Below are positions 27,649 to 39,080 of a stretch of DNA of 64,000 nt, in pieces. How positions within the stretch are numbered: the stretch's first letter is position 1; each line of letters begins with the position of its first letter. Origin of the DNA: RPQJ01 sp963732415 (lineage in GTDB: Bacteria; Pseudomonadota; Gammaproteobacteria; Steroidobacterales; Steroidobacteraceae); the NCBI GenBank assembly GCA_963732415.1, contig CAVSZK010000019.1, positions 62,001 to 126,000 of the forward strand, given 5' to 3'. The position numbers and the translations under genes were made by a program. The notes beneath the pieces are model-generated. The model was not told the DNA's origin and made no database searches. It saw only the letters and a program-made list of their open reading frames with translations.

Positions 27649-30600
27649 ATGGCACGTTTCGTCCACCTGCGCGTGCACACCGAGTATTCGCTCGTGGACG
27701 GCATCGTGCGCGTCAAGAGCGAATACAAGGACGGCAAGCTGCTGCGTGAGGGCCTGGTGGACGCCTGTGCGCGGCTGGGCATGCCTGCGGTGGCGGTCAC
27801 GGACCAGGGAAACCTGTTTGCGCTGGTGAAGTTCTACACCGCGGCGCAGGCCCGTGGCCTGAAGCCGCTGGTAGGCGTGGACGCGCTGTTGCACGAGGAA
27901 GGCGAGCGCGCGGAACCGAGCCGACTTGTGCTGCTCTGCCAGGACGATCGCGGCTACCGCAACCTGACGCGACTCGTGACGCGATCTTACCTCGAAGGCC
28001 AGGGTCGGCACGGGCCGACGCTGCACCGATCCTGGCTCGACGCCGACACTACGGCGGGTCTGATCGCATTGTCGGGTGGCCGTGACGGCGAGATCGGCCG
28101 GGCACTGCTCGCCGGCCGCGAGGCGGATGCGCATGCGGCGCTCCAGGCCTGGCTGGCGCTGTTCGGTGACCGCTACTACCTGGAACTGCAGCGGACCGGA
28201 CGCGCGGGCGAGGAAGAATGCATTGCCGGGTGCCTGTCGCTGGCGGTGGCGCAGGGCGTGCCGGTGGTCGCGACCAACGACGTGAGGTTCCTGGCGCGCG
28301 ACGATTTCGAGTCACACGAGGCGCGTGTCTGCATCCAGGACGGCACGCTGCTCGCCGATCCCTCGCGTCTGCGACGCTACAGCGAGGAGCAGTACCTGCG
28401 CTCGCCCGAGGAGATGGAGAAGCTCTTCTCCGACATCCCCGAGGCGATCGAGAACTCGGTGGAGATTGCCAGGCGACTGAACCTGGAGATGCGGCTCGGC
28501 AAGGCATCGCTGCCTGCGTACCCGGTACCGTCCGGGCAGAGTACGGAGGAATTCCTGCGCGAAGAGTCGCGCAAGGGACTCGAGGCGCGGCTGGCCGCGC
28601 CGGCAACCACGCAGCCCACGTACAAGAGCGCCGCGATCGGCCGCGAGGACTACGACTCGCGACTCGCGACCGAGCTCGGCGTGATCTGCCAGATGGGGTT
28701 TGCCGGTTACTTCCTGATCGTCGCCGACTTCATCCGCTGGGCACGCAACAACGGCGTACCGGTCGGCCCGGGTCGCGGTTCCGGCGCCGGCTCGCTGGTG
28801 GCCTGGGTTCTGGGGATCACCGACCTCGACCCGCTGCGCCACGACCTGCTGTTTGAGCGCTTCCTGAATCCGGAGCGCGTGTCCATGCCGGACTTCGACG
28901 TGGACTTCTGCATGGAGGGCCGCGACCGGGTCATCGAGTACGTCGCCGACCGCTATGGCCGCGACCGCGTCTCGCAGATCATCACCTACGGCACCATGGC
29001 CGCGAAGGCCGTGGTGCGCGACGTAGCGCGCGTGCTGGGGATGAGCTACGGCCTCGCCGACGGCATCGCGAAGCTGATCCCGTTCGAGCTCGGCATAACG
29101 CTGGACGATGCACTCGAGAAGGAAGAGGAACTCCGCAAGCGCTACAAGGCGGAGGACGACGTGCGCGAGCTGATCGACCTGGCGCGCTCGCTCGAAGGCC
29201 TGGTGCGTAACGCCGGAACCCATGCCGGCGGAGTCGTCATCGCGCCGTCGGTGCTCACCGACTTCGCGCCGCTTTACCGCGAAGACGGCGGTACGACGGT
29301 GGTCACGCAGTTCGACAAGGACGACGTCGAGGCCGCTGGCCTGGTGAAATTCGACTTCCTCGGGCTGCGCACGCTCACGATCATCGACTGGGCCGTGCGG
29401 ACGATCAACGCAGCGCGCGCTGAGGCCGGTGAACCCGCGCTCGACATGACCACGCTGCCGATGGAAGACCCGGAGACGTACGCGCTGCTCAAGCGCTGCG
29501 AGACCACCGCGGTGTTCCAGCTCGAATCGCGCGGCATGAAGGACCTTATCCGGCGCCTGCAGCCCGACTGTTTCGACGACATCGTGGCGCTGGTCGCGCT
29601 GTTCCGTCCGGGTCCGCTGCAGTCCGGCATGGTCGAGGACTTCATCAATCGCAAGCACGGCCGCGTGGGCGGCGCAGTGGACTACCTCCACCCGGACCTG
29701 AAACCGGTGCTCGCGCCGACCTACGGCGTGATCCTGTACCAGGAACAGGTCATGCAGATCCCGCAGGTGCTCGCTGGCTATACGCTCGGCGGCGCCGACC
29801 TGCTGCGCCGTGCAATGGGCAAGAAGAAGCCCGAGGAGATGGCCAAGCAGCGCTCGATCTTCGTCGACGGCGCCGTCGCCCGCGGCGTGGCCGAGGGCAA
29901 TGCCGCGCACATCTTCGACCTCATGGAGAAGTTCGCGGGCTACGGTTTCAACAAGTCGCACTCCGCGGCCTACGCCGTGCTCTCCTACCAGACAGCGTGG
30001 CTGAAGACGCATTACCCGGCGGCGTTCATGGCCGCCGTCCTGTCGTCCGACATGGACAAGACCGACAAGGTCGTCACCATCATCGACGAGTGCAACCGCA
30101 TGGCGCTCGCGGTCGAGCCGCCGGACGTCAACGAGTCACAGTACATGTTCACGGTCTCCGGCCCGAAGGCGATCCGCTACGGCCTTGGTGCGATCAAGGG
30201 CGTCGGGCAGGCGGCGGTCGAGAACATGCTCGCGGAACGGGCTGCCGGCGGCCGTTTCAGCGACCTGCTCGACCTGTGTCGCCGCCTGGACCTGAATCGT
30301 GTCAACCGCCGCGTGCTCGAGGCGCTGGTGCGCGCGGGCGCGCTCGACAGGCTGGGCGAGAACCGCGCGACGCTGATGCACCAGTTGCCCGACGCGATGA
30401 AGGCGGCGGACCAGACGGCGCGGGCCGAGGAGGCGGGGCAGGACGACCTGTTCGGCCTGGCCGAGCCCGCGCAGCCGATACTCCGCGACTCCGACGGGGC
30501 GCGTGAGAAGCTTCCCGACTGGAGCGAGGCCGTGAGGCTGGCCGGCGAGCGCGAAACGCTGGGCCTGTACCTGACGGGCCATCCGATCACCGAGTACGAG

Positions 30601-31212
30601 CGCGAATTGAAACCGGTCATCAGCGGGCGTATCGCCGACGTCGGCGGTGCGCGCCCGGTCGGGTCGAGCGAAGGCGGATGGCGCGGGCCGGGGCGTACCG
30701 TGACGGTGGCGGGCCTGGTGCTCGAGATCCGCAAGCGCGGCGGGCGGACCAGCTTCGTGCTCGACGACCGAAGCGGCCGGATCGAGGTGACGATGTTCGA
30801 GGACGTCTACCAGCAGTACCGTGCACTGGTCGCCAGGGACGCGATCCTCGTCGTGGACGGCAACCTCCGCTGGGACGATTTCATCGAGGACTGGCGCGTT
30901 GCCGCGAAGCGGATACTGGACGTGGACCAGGCCCGGGACCAGTACGCCCGTCGTGTCGTACTGCGCTGGCCACGTGGCGAGCGAGCCGCGGACGGCCGCC
31001 GGCTGGTGACCGAGATCGAGCGGGCGCTGCAACCGAGCCGCGGCGGGCGCTGCTCGGTGTCGATCCGTTATGCGCGGAGTGACGCTGCGGCGCTGGTGAA
31101 CTTCAGCGAGGAGTGGACCGTGCGGCCGTCCCGGGAACTGGTCGAGCGGCTCGGGCAGATCGTCGGCCGTGACGGTGTCGAAATCGTGTACGCGCCCCGG
31201 ACCAGCGGGTAG
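27649..31212 (+). CDS. dnaE: DNA polymerase III alpha subunit
   Basis: Replicative polymerase. N-terminal PHP domain (FVHLRVHTEYSLVDG), palm with catalytic Asp pair in MPDFDVDFCMEGRDRV and a third Asp in LVKFDFLGLRTL, and helix-hairpin-helix, OB and C-terminal domains. A beta-clamp-binding motif QDDLFGL is visible at residues 931-937. ATG 27649 gives the family start MARFVHL; the TTG at 27631 is upstream inside rnhB. 1187 residues. Confidence 0.97.
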   Translation: MARFVHLRVHTEYSLVDGIVRVKSEYKDGKLLREGLVDACARLGMPAVAVTDQGNLFALVKFYTAAQARGLKPLVGVDALLHEEGERAEPSRLVLLCQDDRGYRNLTRLVTRSYLEGQGRHGPTLHRSWLDADTTAGLIALSGGRDGEIGRALLAGREADAHAALQAWLALFGDRYYLELQRTGRAGEEECIAGCLSLAVAQGVPVVATNDVRFLARDDFESHEARVCIQDGTLLADPSRLRRYSEEQYLRSPEEMEKLFSDIPEAIENSVEIARRLNLEMRLGKASLPAYPVPSGQSTEEFLREESRKGLEARLAAPATTQPTYKSAAIGREDYDSRLATELGVICQMGFAGYFLIVADFIRWARNNGVPVGPGRGSGAGSLVAWVLGITDLDPLRHDLLFERFLNPERVSMPDFDVDFCMEGRDRVIEYVADRYGRDRVSQIITYGTMAAKAVVRDVARVLGMSYGLADGIAKLIPFELGITLDDALEKEEELRKRYKAEDDVRELIDLARSLEGLVRNAGTHAGGVVIAPSVLTDFAPLYREDGGTTVVTQFDKDDVEAAGLVKFDFLGLRTLTIIDWAVRTINAARAEAGEPALDMTTLPMEDPETYALLKRCETTAVFQLESRGMKDLIRRLQPDCFDDIVALVALFRPGPLQSGMVEDFINRKHGRVGGAVDYLHPDLKPVLAPTYGVILYQEQVMQIPQVLAGYTLGGADLLRRAMGKKKPEEMAKQRSIFVDGAVARGVAEGNAAHIFDLMEKFAGYGFNKSHSAAYAVLSYQTAWLKTHYPAAFMAAVLSSDMDKTDKVVTIIDECNRMALAVEPPDVNESQYMFTVSGPKAIRYGLGAIKGVGQAAVENMLAERAAGGRFSDLLDLCRRLDLNRVNRRVLEALVRAGALDRLGENRATLMHQLPDAMKAADQTARAEEAGQDDLFGLAEPAQPILRDSDGAREKLPDWSEAVRLAGERETLGLYLTGHPITEYERELKPVISGRIADVGGARPVGSSEGGWRGPGRTVTVAGLVLEIRKRGGRTSFVLDDRSGRIEVTMFEDVYQQYRALVARDAILVVDGNLRWDDFIEDWRVAAKRILDVDQARDQYARRVVLRWPRGERAADGRRLVTEIERALQPSRGGRCSVSIRYARSDAAALVNFSEEWTVRPSRELVERLGQIVGRDGVEIVYAPRTSG

Positions 31213-31268
31213 GGCAGTTTCGCGGAGCCCTTTCCTTCGCGGGGCCTTCCGAGGCATCCTCTGCCCCC

Positions 31269-32228
31269 ATGGCACTCAGTTTCCTGGATTTCGAGCAGCC
31301 CATCGCCGAACTCGAGGCGAAGATCGATGAACTGCGCTTCGTGTCCTCCGATGCGGAGGTCAACGTCGGCGAGGAGATCGCCCGGCTCAGCGCCAAGAGC
31401 CGCGCGCTCACGACCAGTATCTTCGCCAACCTGTCGCCCTGGCAGGTCGCGCAGCTCGCGCGTCACCCGCAGCGCCTGTACACGCTCGACTACGCGGCCG
31501 CGATCTTCGAGGATTTCCACGAACTGCACGGAGACCGCATGTACGCCGACGACCAGGCGATCGTCGGCGGGCTGGCCCGGCTGGCGGGTCGCCCGGTCAT
31601 GTTGATCGGCCACCAGAAGGGCCGCGACACCAAGGAACGCGTGCGTCGTAACTATGGGATGCCGAAACCGGAGGGCTACCGCAAGGCGCTTCGACTGATG
31701 AAAATGGCCGAGCGCTTCAGGCTGCCGCTGGTCACGCTGGTCGATACGCCGGGCGCCTACCCGGGCGTGGGGTCGGAGGAGCGCAACCAGAGCGAAGCCA
31801 TCGCGCGCAACCTGTTCGAGATGGCTCGGCTGCGAGTCCCGGTGATCACGGCGGTGATCGGCGAGGGTGGCTCGGGCGGGGCCCTCGCCATCGGCGTTTG
31901 CGACCGCCTGATCATGCTCCAGTACAGCGTGTATTCGGTCATTTCCCCGGAAGGTTGCGCATCCATCCTGTGGAAGAGCGCCGACAAGAAGGAACTCGCG
32001 GCGGAAGCCATGGGAATCACGGCCGAACGCCTGATGCGGCTCGGCCTGGTGGACGAGGTGCTGAAGGAACCGCACGGCGGGGCTCACCGGGATCCGCAGG
32101 CCATGGCGGAATCGCTGAAGGAGGCCCTGGTGAGGCACCTGGGCGAGGTATCCGCCTGGCCGGAAGACGAACTCGTGGAGCGCAGGTACGCGCGGCTGCG
32201 AGCGCAGGGCGTGTTCACAGCGGCCTGA
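31269..32228 (+). CDS. accA: Acetyl-CoA carboxylase carboxyltransferase alpha
   Basis: With AccD moves the carboxyl group from biotin to acetyl-CoA, giving malonyl-CoA for fatty acid synthesis. Starts FLDFEQPIAELEAKIDELR; the crotonase-like core has LVDTPGAYPGVGSEER and VIGEGGSGGALAIGV. 319 residues, the same as E. coli. It is 56 bp after dnaE and 4 bp before tilS. Confidence 0.97.
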   Translation: MALSFLDFEQPIAELEAKIDELRFVSSDAEVNVGEEIARLSAKSRALTTSIFANLSPWQVAQLARHPQRLYTLDYAAAIFEDFHELHGDRMYADDQAIVGGLARLAGRPVMLIGHQKGRDTKERVRRNYGMPKPEGYRKALRLMKMAERFRLPLVTLVDTPGAYPGVGSEERNQSEAIARNLFEMARLRVPVITAVIGEGGSGGALAIGVCDRLIMLQYSVYSVISPEGCASILWKSADKKELAAEAMGITAERLMRLGLVDEVLKEPHGGAHRDPQAMAESLKEALVRHLGEVSAWPEDELVERRYARLRAQGVFTAA

Positions 32229-32232
32229 AGCG

Positions 32233-33633
32233 GTGGCCTTTTCGCCCGGGGGACTGTCGGCCGCGCTCGAGGAGTGCGTCGCGAGCATCGGCTCGCCGGT
32301 GTCCGGCCTGGCGGTTGCACTGAGCGGCGGCCTCGATTCGATCGTACTGATGACCGCCCTCGTTGCCGACCGCGCGGCGATCGGCCCGACTCCGATTCGT
32401 GCAATTCACGTCGATCACGGGCTGCACGCGGACTCGGCGCGTTGGGCGGCGCATTGTGCAGCGCAGGCAGCCGCGCTCGCCGTACCGTTCGAGCAGGTGA
32501 GTGTGGATGCGCGACCCCGGCATGGCGAGAGCCCGGAGGCGGCGGCGAGGCTTGCGCGATATGCCGCGCTGGCGGAGCGGCTGATGCCGGGAGAGGTGCT
32601 GCTGACCGCGCATCACGCGGACGACCAGCTCGAGTCCATCCTGCTGCAGTGGTTGCGTGGCGGCGGAGTGCGCGCGGTGGCGGGCATGCAGGCGGTCGGA
32701 CGTTTCGCCGACGGTTGGCACGCGCGGCCGCTGCTCGGATTTACCCGCGATGACCTGCGCGACTGGGCCGTCGATGCAGGACTCCATTGGCTCAGCGATC
32801 CGTCGAACCTTGACCCGCGTTTCGACCGGAACTACCTGCGACTCGAGGTGCTGCCTGCGGTCCGCCGGCGCTGGCCCGCGGCTGCGCGAACCGTGGGGCG
32901 AGTCGCTGCGCACGCCTCAGAGATGCTGGAGATGGAGACCGGGATCGCGCGCGCCGACCTGGCGCTCGCGGCGGACGGCCGCGCGCTGTCGCTCGAGCGG
33001 CTGGAACTCCTCCCGGCGGCTCGCCAGCGATGGGTGCTGCGTGCCTGGTTGCGTGCCCAGGGCCTGCCGGTGCCGGCGGTGGCCACGCTGGCTGCAGCGA
33101 TGCGCGACATGGCGGTGGCGGCGGCCGACCGTGTGCCCTGCACAAACTGGCCGGGCGCACGGCTGTATCGCTATCGCAATCGCCTGTACGCCGAGACCGA
33201 AGGGTCGTGTGCCTCGCGGCTGTCGGTGGGCGAATGGCTGCAGGGCTCGATGTTCGACCTCGGTGACCTCGGGACGCTGGAACTGGTACCGAGCACGGGC
33301 AGGGGACTGGACCGGGCCAGGCTCCCGGCGTCGCTCGAGGTCACTGCACGCGCGACTGGCGAACGATTCGTTCCGGCCGGAACGCCGCATGGCCGGCCGC
33401 TGCGCAAATGGCTGCAGGAGCGCGGCGTGCTGCCGTGGCGCCGCGCACAGGTGCCGATTCTCCGCGCTGGTGGCGAGATCGTGGCGGTTGGCGACATCGC
33501 TTGCGCCGCGGGCTACGCTGCCCGGCCTGGCGAGCCTTCGTGGACCATCGCGTGGCATGGTCGCCCGGAAATCACCGCGACTGAGGTGGCGGAAGTCAAG
33601 CTCGACGCGCTCGACTCGCGCTGCGGCGACTGA
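32233..33633 (+). CDS. tilS: tRNA(Ile)-lysidine synthase
   Basis: Changes the wobble C of the tRNA-Ile CAU anticodon to lysidine so it reads AUA. N-terminal PP-loop ATPase motif ALSGGLDSIVLM, LTAHHADDQLES, then the TilS central and C-terminal substrate-binding domains (ERFVPAGTPHGRPLRKWLQ). 466 residues from a GTG start 4 bp after accA. Confidence 0.93.
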   Translation: MAFSPGGLSAALEECVASIGSPVSGLAVALSGGLDSIVLMTALVADRAAIGPTPIRAIHVDHGLHADSARWAAHCAAQAAALAVPFEQVSVDARPRHGESPEAAARLARYAALAERLMPGEVLLTAHHADDQLESILLQWLRGGGVRAVAGMQAVGRFADGWHARPLLGFTRDDLRDWAVDAGLHWLSDPSNLDPRFDRNYLRLEVLPAVRRRWPAAARTVGRVAAHASEMLEMETGIARADLALAADGRALSLERLELLPAARQRWVLRAWLRAQGLPVPAVATLAAAMRDMAVAAADRVPCTNWPGARLYRYRNRLYAETEGSCASRLSVGEWLQGSMFDLGDLGTLELVPSTGRGLDRARLPASLEVTARATGERFVPAGTPHGRPLRKWLQERGVLPWRRAQVPILRAGGEIVAVGDIACAAGYAARPGEPSWTIAWHGRPEITATEVAEVKLDALDSRCGD

Positions 33634-33692
33634 TCGGCGTCGGTCGGCCTCTTTCGGTGGCCGGGAGAGGGGCATTCCGATAGACTGCTCTC

Positions 33693-33715
33693 CCGTCGTG
33701 CTTCTTCTGCGACGG
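33693..33715 (+). other. Hairpin in the pyrG leader
   Basis: CCGTCG (33693-33698) can pair with CGACGG (33710-33715) around an 11-nt pyrimidine-rich loop, ending 8 bp before the pyrG ATG where the ribosome site should lie. It is too weak to be a terminator; it may limit translation start. A TAGACT at 33681-33686 could be the -10. Confidence 0.3.
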
Positions 33716-33723
33716 TGATCCCT

Positions 33724-35366
<1,643 letters not shown>

Positions 35367-35370
<4 letters not shown>

Positions 35371-36200
35371 AGCTCTGCGGGTACGAGGTCGGCCCGGACC
35401 GGCCGTTCTTCCTGATCGCCGGCCCTTGCGTGATCGAGAGCGAGGCGCTGGTGTTCGAGGTTGCCGGCCGCATGCGCGAGATGGCGCGCGAACTCGAGAT
35501 CCCCTACGTGTTCAAGGCATCGTTCGACAAGGCGAACCGCTCGTCCGGGTCGAGCTATCGCGGTCCCGGGCTCGACGCGGGCCTTGCGATACTGGCGAAA
35601 GTGAAGCACGAATTCGGCCTGCCAGTGCTGACCGACGTGCATGAAGACACCCCGCTGGCCGAGGTGGCCTCGGTGGTGGACGTGCTGCAGACACCGGCGT
35701 TCCTGTGCCGCCAGACCAACTTCATTCTCGGCGTTGCCTCTGCTGGCAGGCCCGTAAACATCAAGAAGGGGCAGTTTCTCTCGCCCTGGGAAATGTCCAA
35801 CGTGGTGGACAAGGCCCGCTCGACCGGCAACGAGCAGATCATGGTCTGCGAGCGCGGCTTCAGCTTCGGCTACAACAACCTGGTCTCGGACATGCGCGGC
35901 CTGGCGGTGATGCGTGCGACCGGTGCGCCGGTCGTTTTCGACGCCACGCATTCCGTGCAGTTGCCCGGTGGGCAGGGCAGCGCCTCTGGCGGACAGCGCG
36001 AATTCGTGCCCGTGCTGGCTCGCGCCGCGGTCGCGGCCGGCGTTTCGGGACTCTTCATGGAAACCCATCCGGAGCCAGCGAAGGCGCTTTCGGACGGTCC
36101 GAACGCGTGGCCGCTCGACCGGATGCGCTCGCTGCTCACGATGCTGAAGGAAATTGATGCCGCTGTGAAATCGCGGCCGTACGAGGAATCGAGCCTATGA
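35367..36200 (+). CDS. kdsA: 3-deoxy-D-manno-octulosonate 8-phosphate synthase
   Basis: Condenses arabinose 5-phosphate and PEP to KDO-8-P for the inner core of LPS. Family phrases FFLIAGPCVIESEALV, PYVFKASFDKANRSS, CRQTNFILGV and VVFDATHSVQLPGG. 277 residues. It overlaps both neighbours by 4 bp (pyrG-kdsA-eno), so the three are probably coupled. Confidence 0.97.
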
Positions 36201-37495
36201 CAAAGATCATCGAAATCCGGGCCCGCGAGATCGTCGATTCGCGCGGCAATCCCACGGTCGAGGCTGACGTGGCCCTCGAGGGTGGCGCGGTCGGCCGTGC
36301 GGCCGTGCCGTCGGGAGCATCGACCGGCACCCGGGAGGCCGTGGAACTCCGCGACGGCGACAAGAAGCGCTACTTCGGCAAGGGCGTGCTCAGGGCGGTC
36401 GGGAACGCGAATGGCGAGATCCGCACAGCGCTGCTCGGCCGCGACGCACGCGACCAGGCGGGGCTCGACGCGCGCATGATCGAACTGGACGGAACCGAGA
36501 CAAAGTCGCGCCTGGGCGCGAACGCGATCCTGGCGGTGTCGCTTGCCGCGGCGCACGCGGTGGCACGGGCGTCGGGGCAGGGCCTGTACAGGCTTATCGG
36601 CGGGCCGGGACCGAAGGTCATGCCGGTGCCGATGATGAATATCATCAACGGAGGCGCGCACGCGGACAACAGCGTGGACATCCAGGAATTCATGGTGCTG
36701 CCGGTGGGCGCGCCGAATTTCAGCGAGGCGCTGCGCTGCGGCGCGGAGATCTTCCACACGCTGAAGAAAGTGCTGCACGAGCGTGGCCTGGCGACCGCGG
36801 TCGGCGACGAGGGCGGCTTCGCGCCCAACCTGCCCTCGAACGAGGCGGCGCTCGAGACCATCCTCGAGGCGGTGGGGCGCGCCGGTTACTCGGCGGGGCG
36901 CGACGTGTTCCTTGGTCTGGACGCGGCCGCGTCGGAGTTCTATCGCGACGGCGTCTACGATCTGGCGTCCGAGGGTCGCAAGTTCACGTCGGCGCAGTTC
37001 GTCGACTATCTTGCTGGTCTCGTCGACCGCTTCCCGATCATTACGATCGAAGACGGCATGGCCGAACAGGACTGGGACGGCTGGTCCATCCTGACGCAGC
37101 GGCTCGGTCGCAAGGTGCAGATCGTTGGCGACGACCTGTTCGTCACCAACACGAAGATCCTTCGTGAGGGCATCGCTCGCGGTATCGCCAATTCCATCCT
37201 GATCAAGCCGAACCAGATCGGCACGCTCACGGAGACGCTGGCGGCAATCGACATGGCCACGACTGCTGGCTACACGTCGGTTATCTCGCATCGCTCCGGC
37301 GAAACCGAGGACAACACGATCGCGGACATCGCCGTTGCAACGAGCGCGACCCAGATCAAGACAGGGTCGCTGTGCCGTTCGGACCGGATCGCCAAGTACA
37401 ATCAGTTGCTGCGCATCGAAGCCGAGCTCGGCGGTGAGGCGAGCTACGCAGGCCCGGGTGCATTCCCGGTACCGCTGCCGGCCGCCGGCGAGTGA
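36197..37495 (+). CDS. eno: Enolase
   Basis: Glycolytic 2-phosphoglycerate dehydratase giving PEP, the co-substrate of the adjacent KdsA. Metal and catalytic regions are visible: ATAVGDEGGFAPNL (Glu), VFLGLDAAASEFY (Asp), ITIEDGMAEQDWDGW (Glu), and the loop VISHRSGETEDNTIADIAV. 432 residues, as in E. coli. In E. coli enolase also joins the RNA degradosome; that cannot be judged here. Confidence 0.97.
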   Translation: MTKIIEIRAREIVDSRGNPTVEADVALEGGAVGRAAVPSGASTGTREAVELRDGDKKRYFGKGVLRAVGNANGEIRTALLGRDARDQAGLDARMIELDGTETKSRLGANAILAVSLAAAHAVARASGQGLYRLIGGPGPKVMPVPMMNIINGGAHADNSVDIQEFMVLPVGAPNFSEALRCGAEIFHTLKKVLHERGLATAVGDEGGFAPNLPSNEAALETILEAVGRAGYSAGRDVFLGLDAAASEFYRDGVYDLASEGRKFTSAQFVDYLAGLVDRFPIITIEDGMAEQDWDGWSILTQRLGRKVQIVGDDLFVTNTKILREGIARGIANSILIKPNQIGTLTETLAAIDMATTAGYTSVISHRSGETEDNTIADIAVATSATQIKTGSLCRSDRIAKYNQLLRIEAELGGEASYAGPGAFPVPLPAAGE

Positions 37496-37524
37496 TTACA
37501 GTGCAAACTCCACGCAATGGTTTC

Positions 37525-37533
37525 TGGTAATCT
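37525..37533 (+). promoter_or_regulatory. Extended -10 promoter for ftsB
   Basis: TGGTAATCT: a TGN extension and TAATCT hexamer, 10 bp before the ftsB ATG, in a short A+T-richer gap after eno. No strong -35. If used, the mRNA leader would be very short. Confidence 0.4.
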
Positions 37534-37542
37534 CCCGCGCCC

Positions 37543-37881
37543 ATGATCATCCGCATCGTTGCCGGCCTCCTGCTTGCAGCCGTGCTCGCGCTGCAATACC
37601 GGCTTTGGGTCTCTCCCACCGGGATGCGCGACCTGTGGCGCACCGAGAAGGCGATCGCCGCCCAGGTCGAGGAGAACGCGCGGCTCGAGGAGCGCAATCG
37701 CACGCTTGCTGCCGAGGTTCGTGACCTGAAGGAAGGCCGCGCGGCGATCGAGGAGCGGGCGAGGACCGACCTCGGCATGATCGGCTCGAACGAGACCTTC
37801 TTCCAGGTCGTCCCACCGACCCCGGTTGCCAGCCAACCACCGGTCGAGCAGCGGCGTACAGCGCAGGCCGAGCAGCAATGA
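37543..37881 (+). CDS. ftsB: Cell division protein FtsB
   Basis: Small bitopic division protein linking FtsL and FtsQ at the septum. 112 residues: one membrane span at about 2-20 (IIRIVAGLLLAAVLALQYRL), then a coiled coil (ENARLEERNRTLAAEVRDLK) and a short periplasmic tail. The eno-ftsB-ispD order is the usual one. It overlaps ispD by 4 bp. Confidence 0.92.
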   Translation: MIIRIVAGLLLAAVLALQYRLWVSPTGMRDLWRTEKAIAAQVEENARLEERNRTLAAEVRDLKEGRAAIEERARTDLGMIGSNETFFQVVPPTPVASQPPVEQRRTAQAEQQ

Positions 37882-38585
37882 GCGGCCGGGCGCGGCGCTG
37901 GGCCGTCGTCGTGGCGGCCGGGCGCGGCGAGCGGTTCGGCGGCTCTACGCCGAAGCAATACATACCTCTACTCGGCCGGCCGGCGCTGTCCTGGTCGCTG
38001 GCCGCGCTGCTCGCGTCGCCAGCCGTCGATGGCGTGGTCGTGGCGCTTGCACCGCGAGACCGGCGCTGGAAACGCCTGGCAGAATCGCGCAATCCACGCG
38101 TCAGCACCTGTGTCGGCGGCGATTGTCGCGAAGCCTCGGTGTCGAATGCGCTGCTCGCGCTTGCCTCGCGTGCGCGCGATGGCGACTGGGTGATGGTCCA
38201 CGATGCGGCACGGCCGTGCCTGCGTCGCGAGGACCTTGATGCGCTGGTTGCGGCGACCAGCGGCGACCCGGTTGGCGGATTGCTGGCGGTGCCGGTCCCG
38301 GACACGCTGAAGGTTGACGACGGTCGCGGTCGCAGCGTGCGCACTGCCGACCGTACCGGCCTGTGGCGGGCACTTACGCCGCAGATGTTCCGCTACGGTC
38401 TTCTGCGACGCGCGCTCGCGCTGTGTGCGGAACGCGAGCGCTCCGTGACCGACGAGGCGTCGGCCATCGAGGCGCTGGGCCTCAGGCCGCGACTGGTGCC
38501 TGGCCGGGGCGACAACATCAAGCTGACGACGCCCGCCGATAGCGTACTCGCCGAGGCGATCCTGCGGGCATGGAGGCGCTCATGA
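37878..38585 (+). CDS. ispD: 2-C-methyl-D-erythritol 4-phosphate cytidylyltransferase
   Basis: Third MEP-pathway enzyme, attaching CMP to methylerythritol 4-phosphate. CTP-binding AAGRGERFGGSTPKQY at the N-terminus, VMVHDAARPCL with catalytic Asp/Arg, and QMFRYGLLRRAL. 235 residues. It overlaps ispF by 4 bp, so the two successive enzymes are translated together. Confidence 0.95.
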   Translation: MSGRARRWAVVVAAGRGERFGGSTPKQYIPLLGRPALSWSLAALLASPAVDGVVVALAPRDRRWKRLAESRNPRVSTCVGGDCREASVSNALLALASRARDGDWVMVHDAARPCLRREDLDALVAATSGDPVGGLLAVPVPDTLKVDDGRGRSVRTADRTGLWRALTPQMFRYGLLRRALALCAERERSVTDEASAIEALGLRPRLVPGRGDNIKLTTPADSVLAEAILRAWRRS

Positions 38586-39076
38586 GAGTTGGGATCGGCT
38601 ATGACGTGCACGCGTTCGGGCCCGGCAACCACGTAGTGCTGGGTGGTGTCCGTATTCCGTACGAGCGGGGGGTCGTGGCGCACTCGGACGGCGACGTGCT
38701 GCTTCATGCGCTGTGCGACGCGCTGCTCGGTGCCATGGGACTCGGCGACATCGGGCAGCACTTCCCGGATACCGACCCGCGCTGGCGAGATACTGACAGT
38801 CGGCATTTCCTGCGTCACTGTGCGACGCTGCTTGCCGAGCATGAATGGCGACTGGTAAACGTGGACGCCACGGTCATTGCCGAGGCCCCACGGCTGGGCG
38901 AGCATCGCCAGCAGATGCGTGTGCGGATCGCGAGCGACCTCGGCTGCGCGGAGGAGCGAATCAACGTCAAGGCCACGACGCATGAAGGGCTCGGGGCCCT
39001 CGGCCGGTCCGAGGGACTCGCAGCGCAGGTGATCGTGCTGCTCGCGTACGCCGACGCGCCGAAGCACGGCCGCTGA
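38582..39076 (+). CDS. ispF: 2-C-methyl-D-erythritol 2,4-cyclodiphosphate synthase
   Basis: Fifth MEP-pathway enzyme, cyclising CDP-methylerythritol 2-phosphate. Zinc ligands in GIGYDVHAFG and the flexible loop VVAHSDGDVLLHALCDALL, then IGQHFPDTDP and INVKATTHEGLG. ATG 38582 has GGAGG 5 bp upstream; the in-frame ATG at 38570 is 4 codons earlier. 164 residues. Confidence 0.95.
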   Translation: MRVGIGYDVHAFGPGNHVVLGGVRIPYERGVVAHSDGDVLLHALCDALLGAMGLGDIGQHFPDTDPRWRDTDSRHFLRHCATLLAEHEWRLVNVDATVIAEAPRLGEHRQQMRVRIASDLGCAEERINVKATTHEGLGALGRSEGLAAQVIVLLAYADAPKHGR

Positions 39077-39080
39077 ACCC

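Noticed and set aside
28312..30012. 566-codon antisense frame opposite dnaE, and similar ones opposite pyrG (33793-35295), eno (35870-37291) and lpxB
   Set aside because: Composition artefacts of the coding strand; no start signals, no family resemblance, and each lies wholly within a certain gene.
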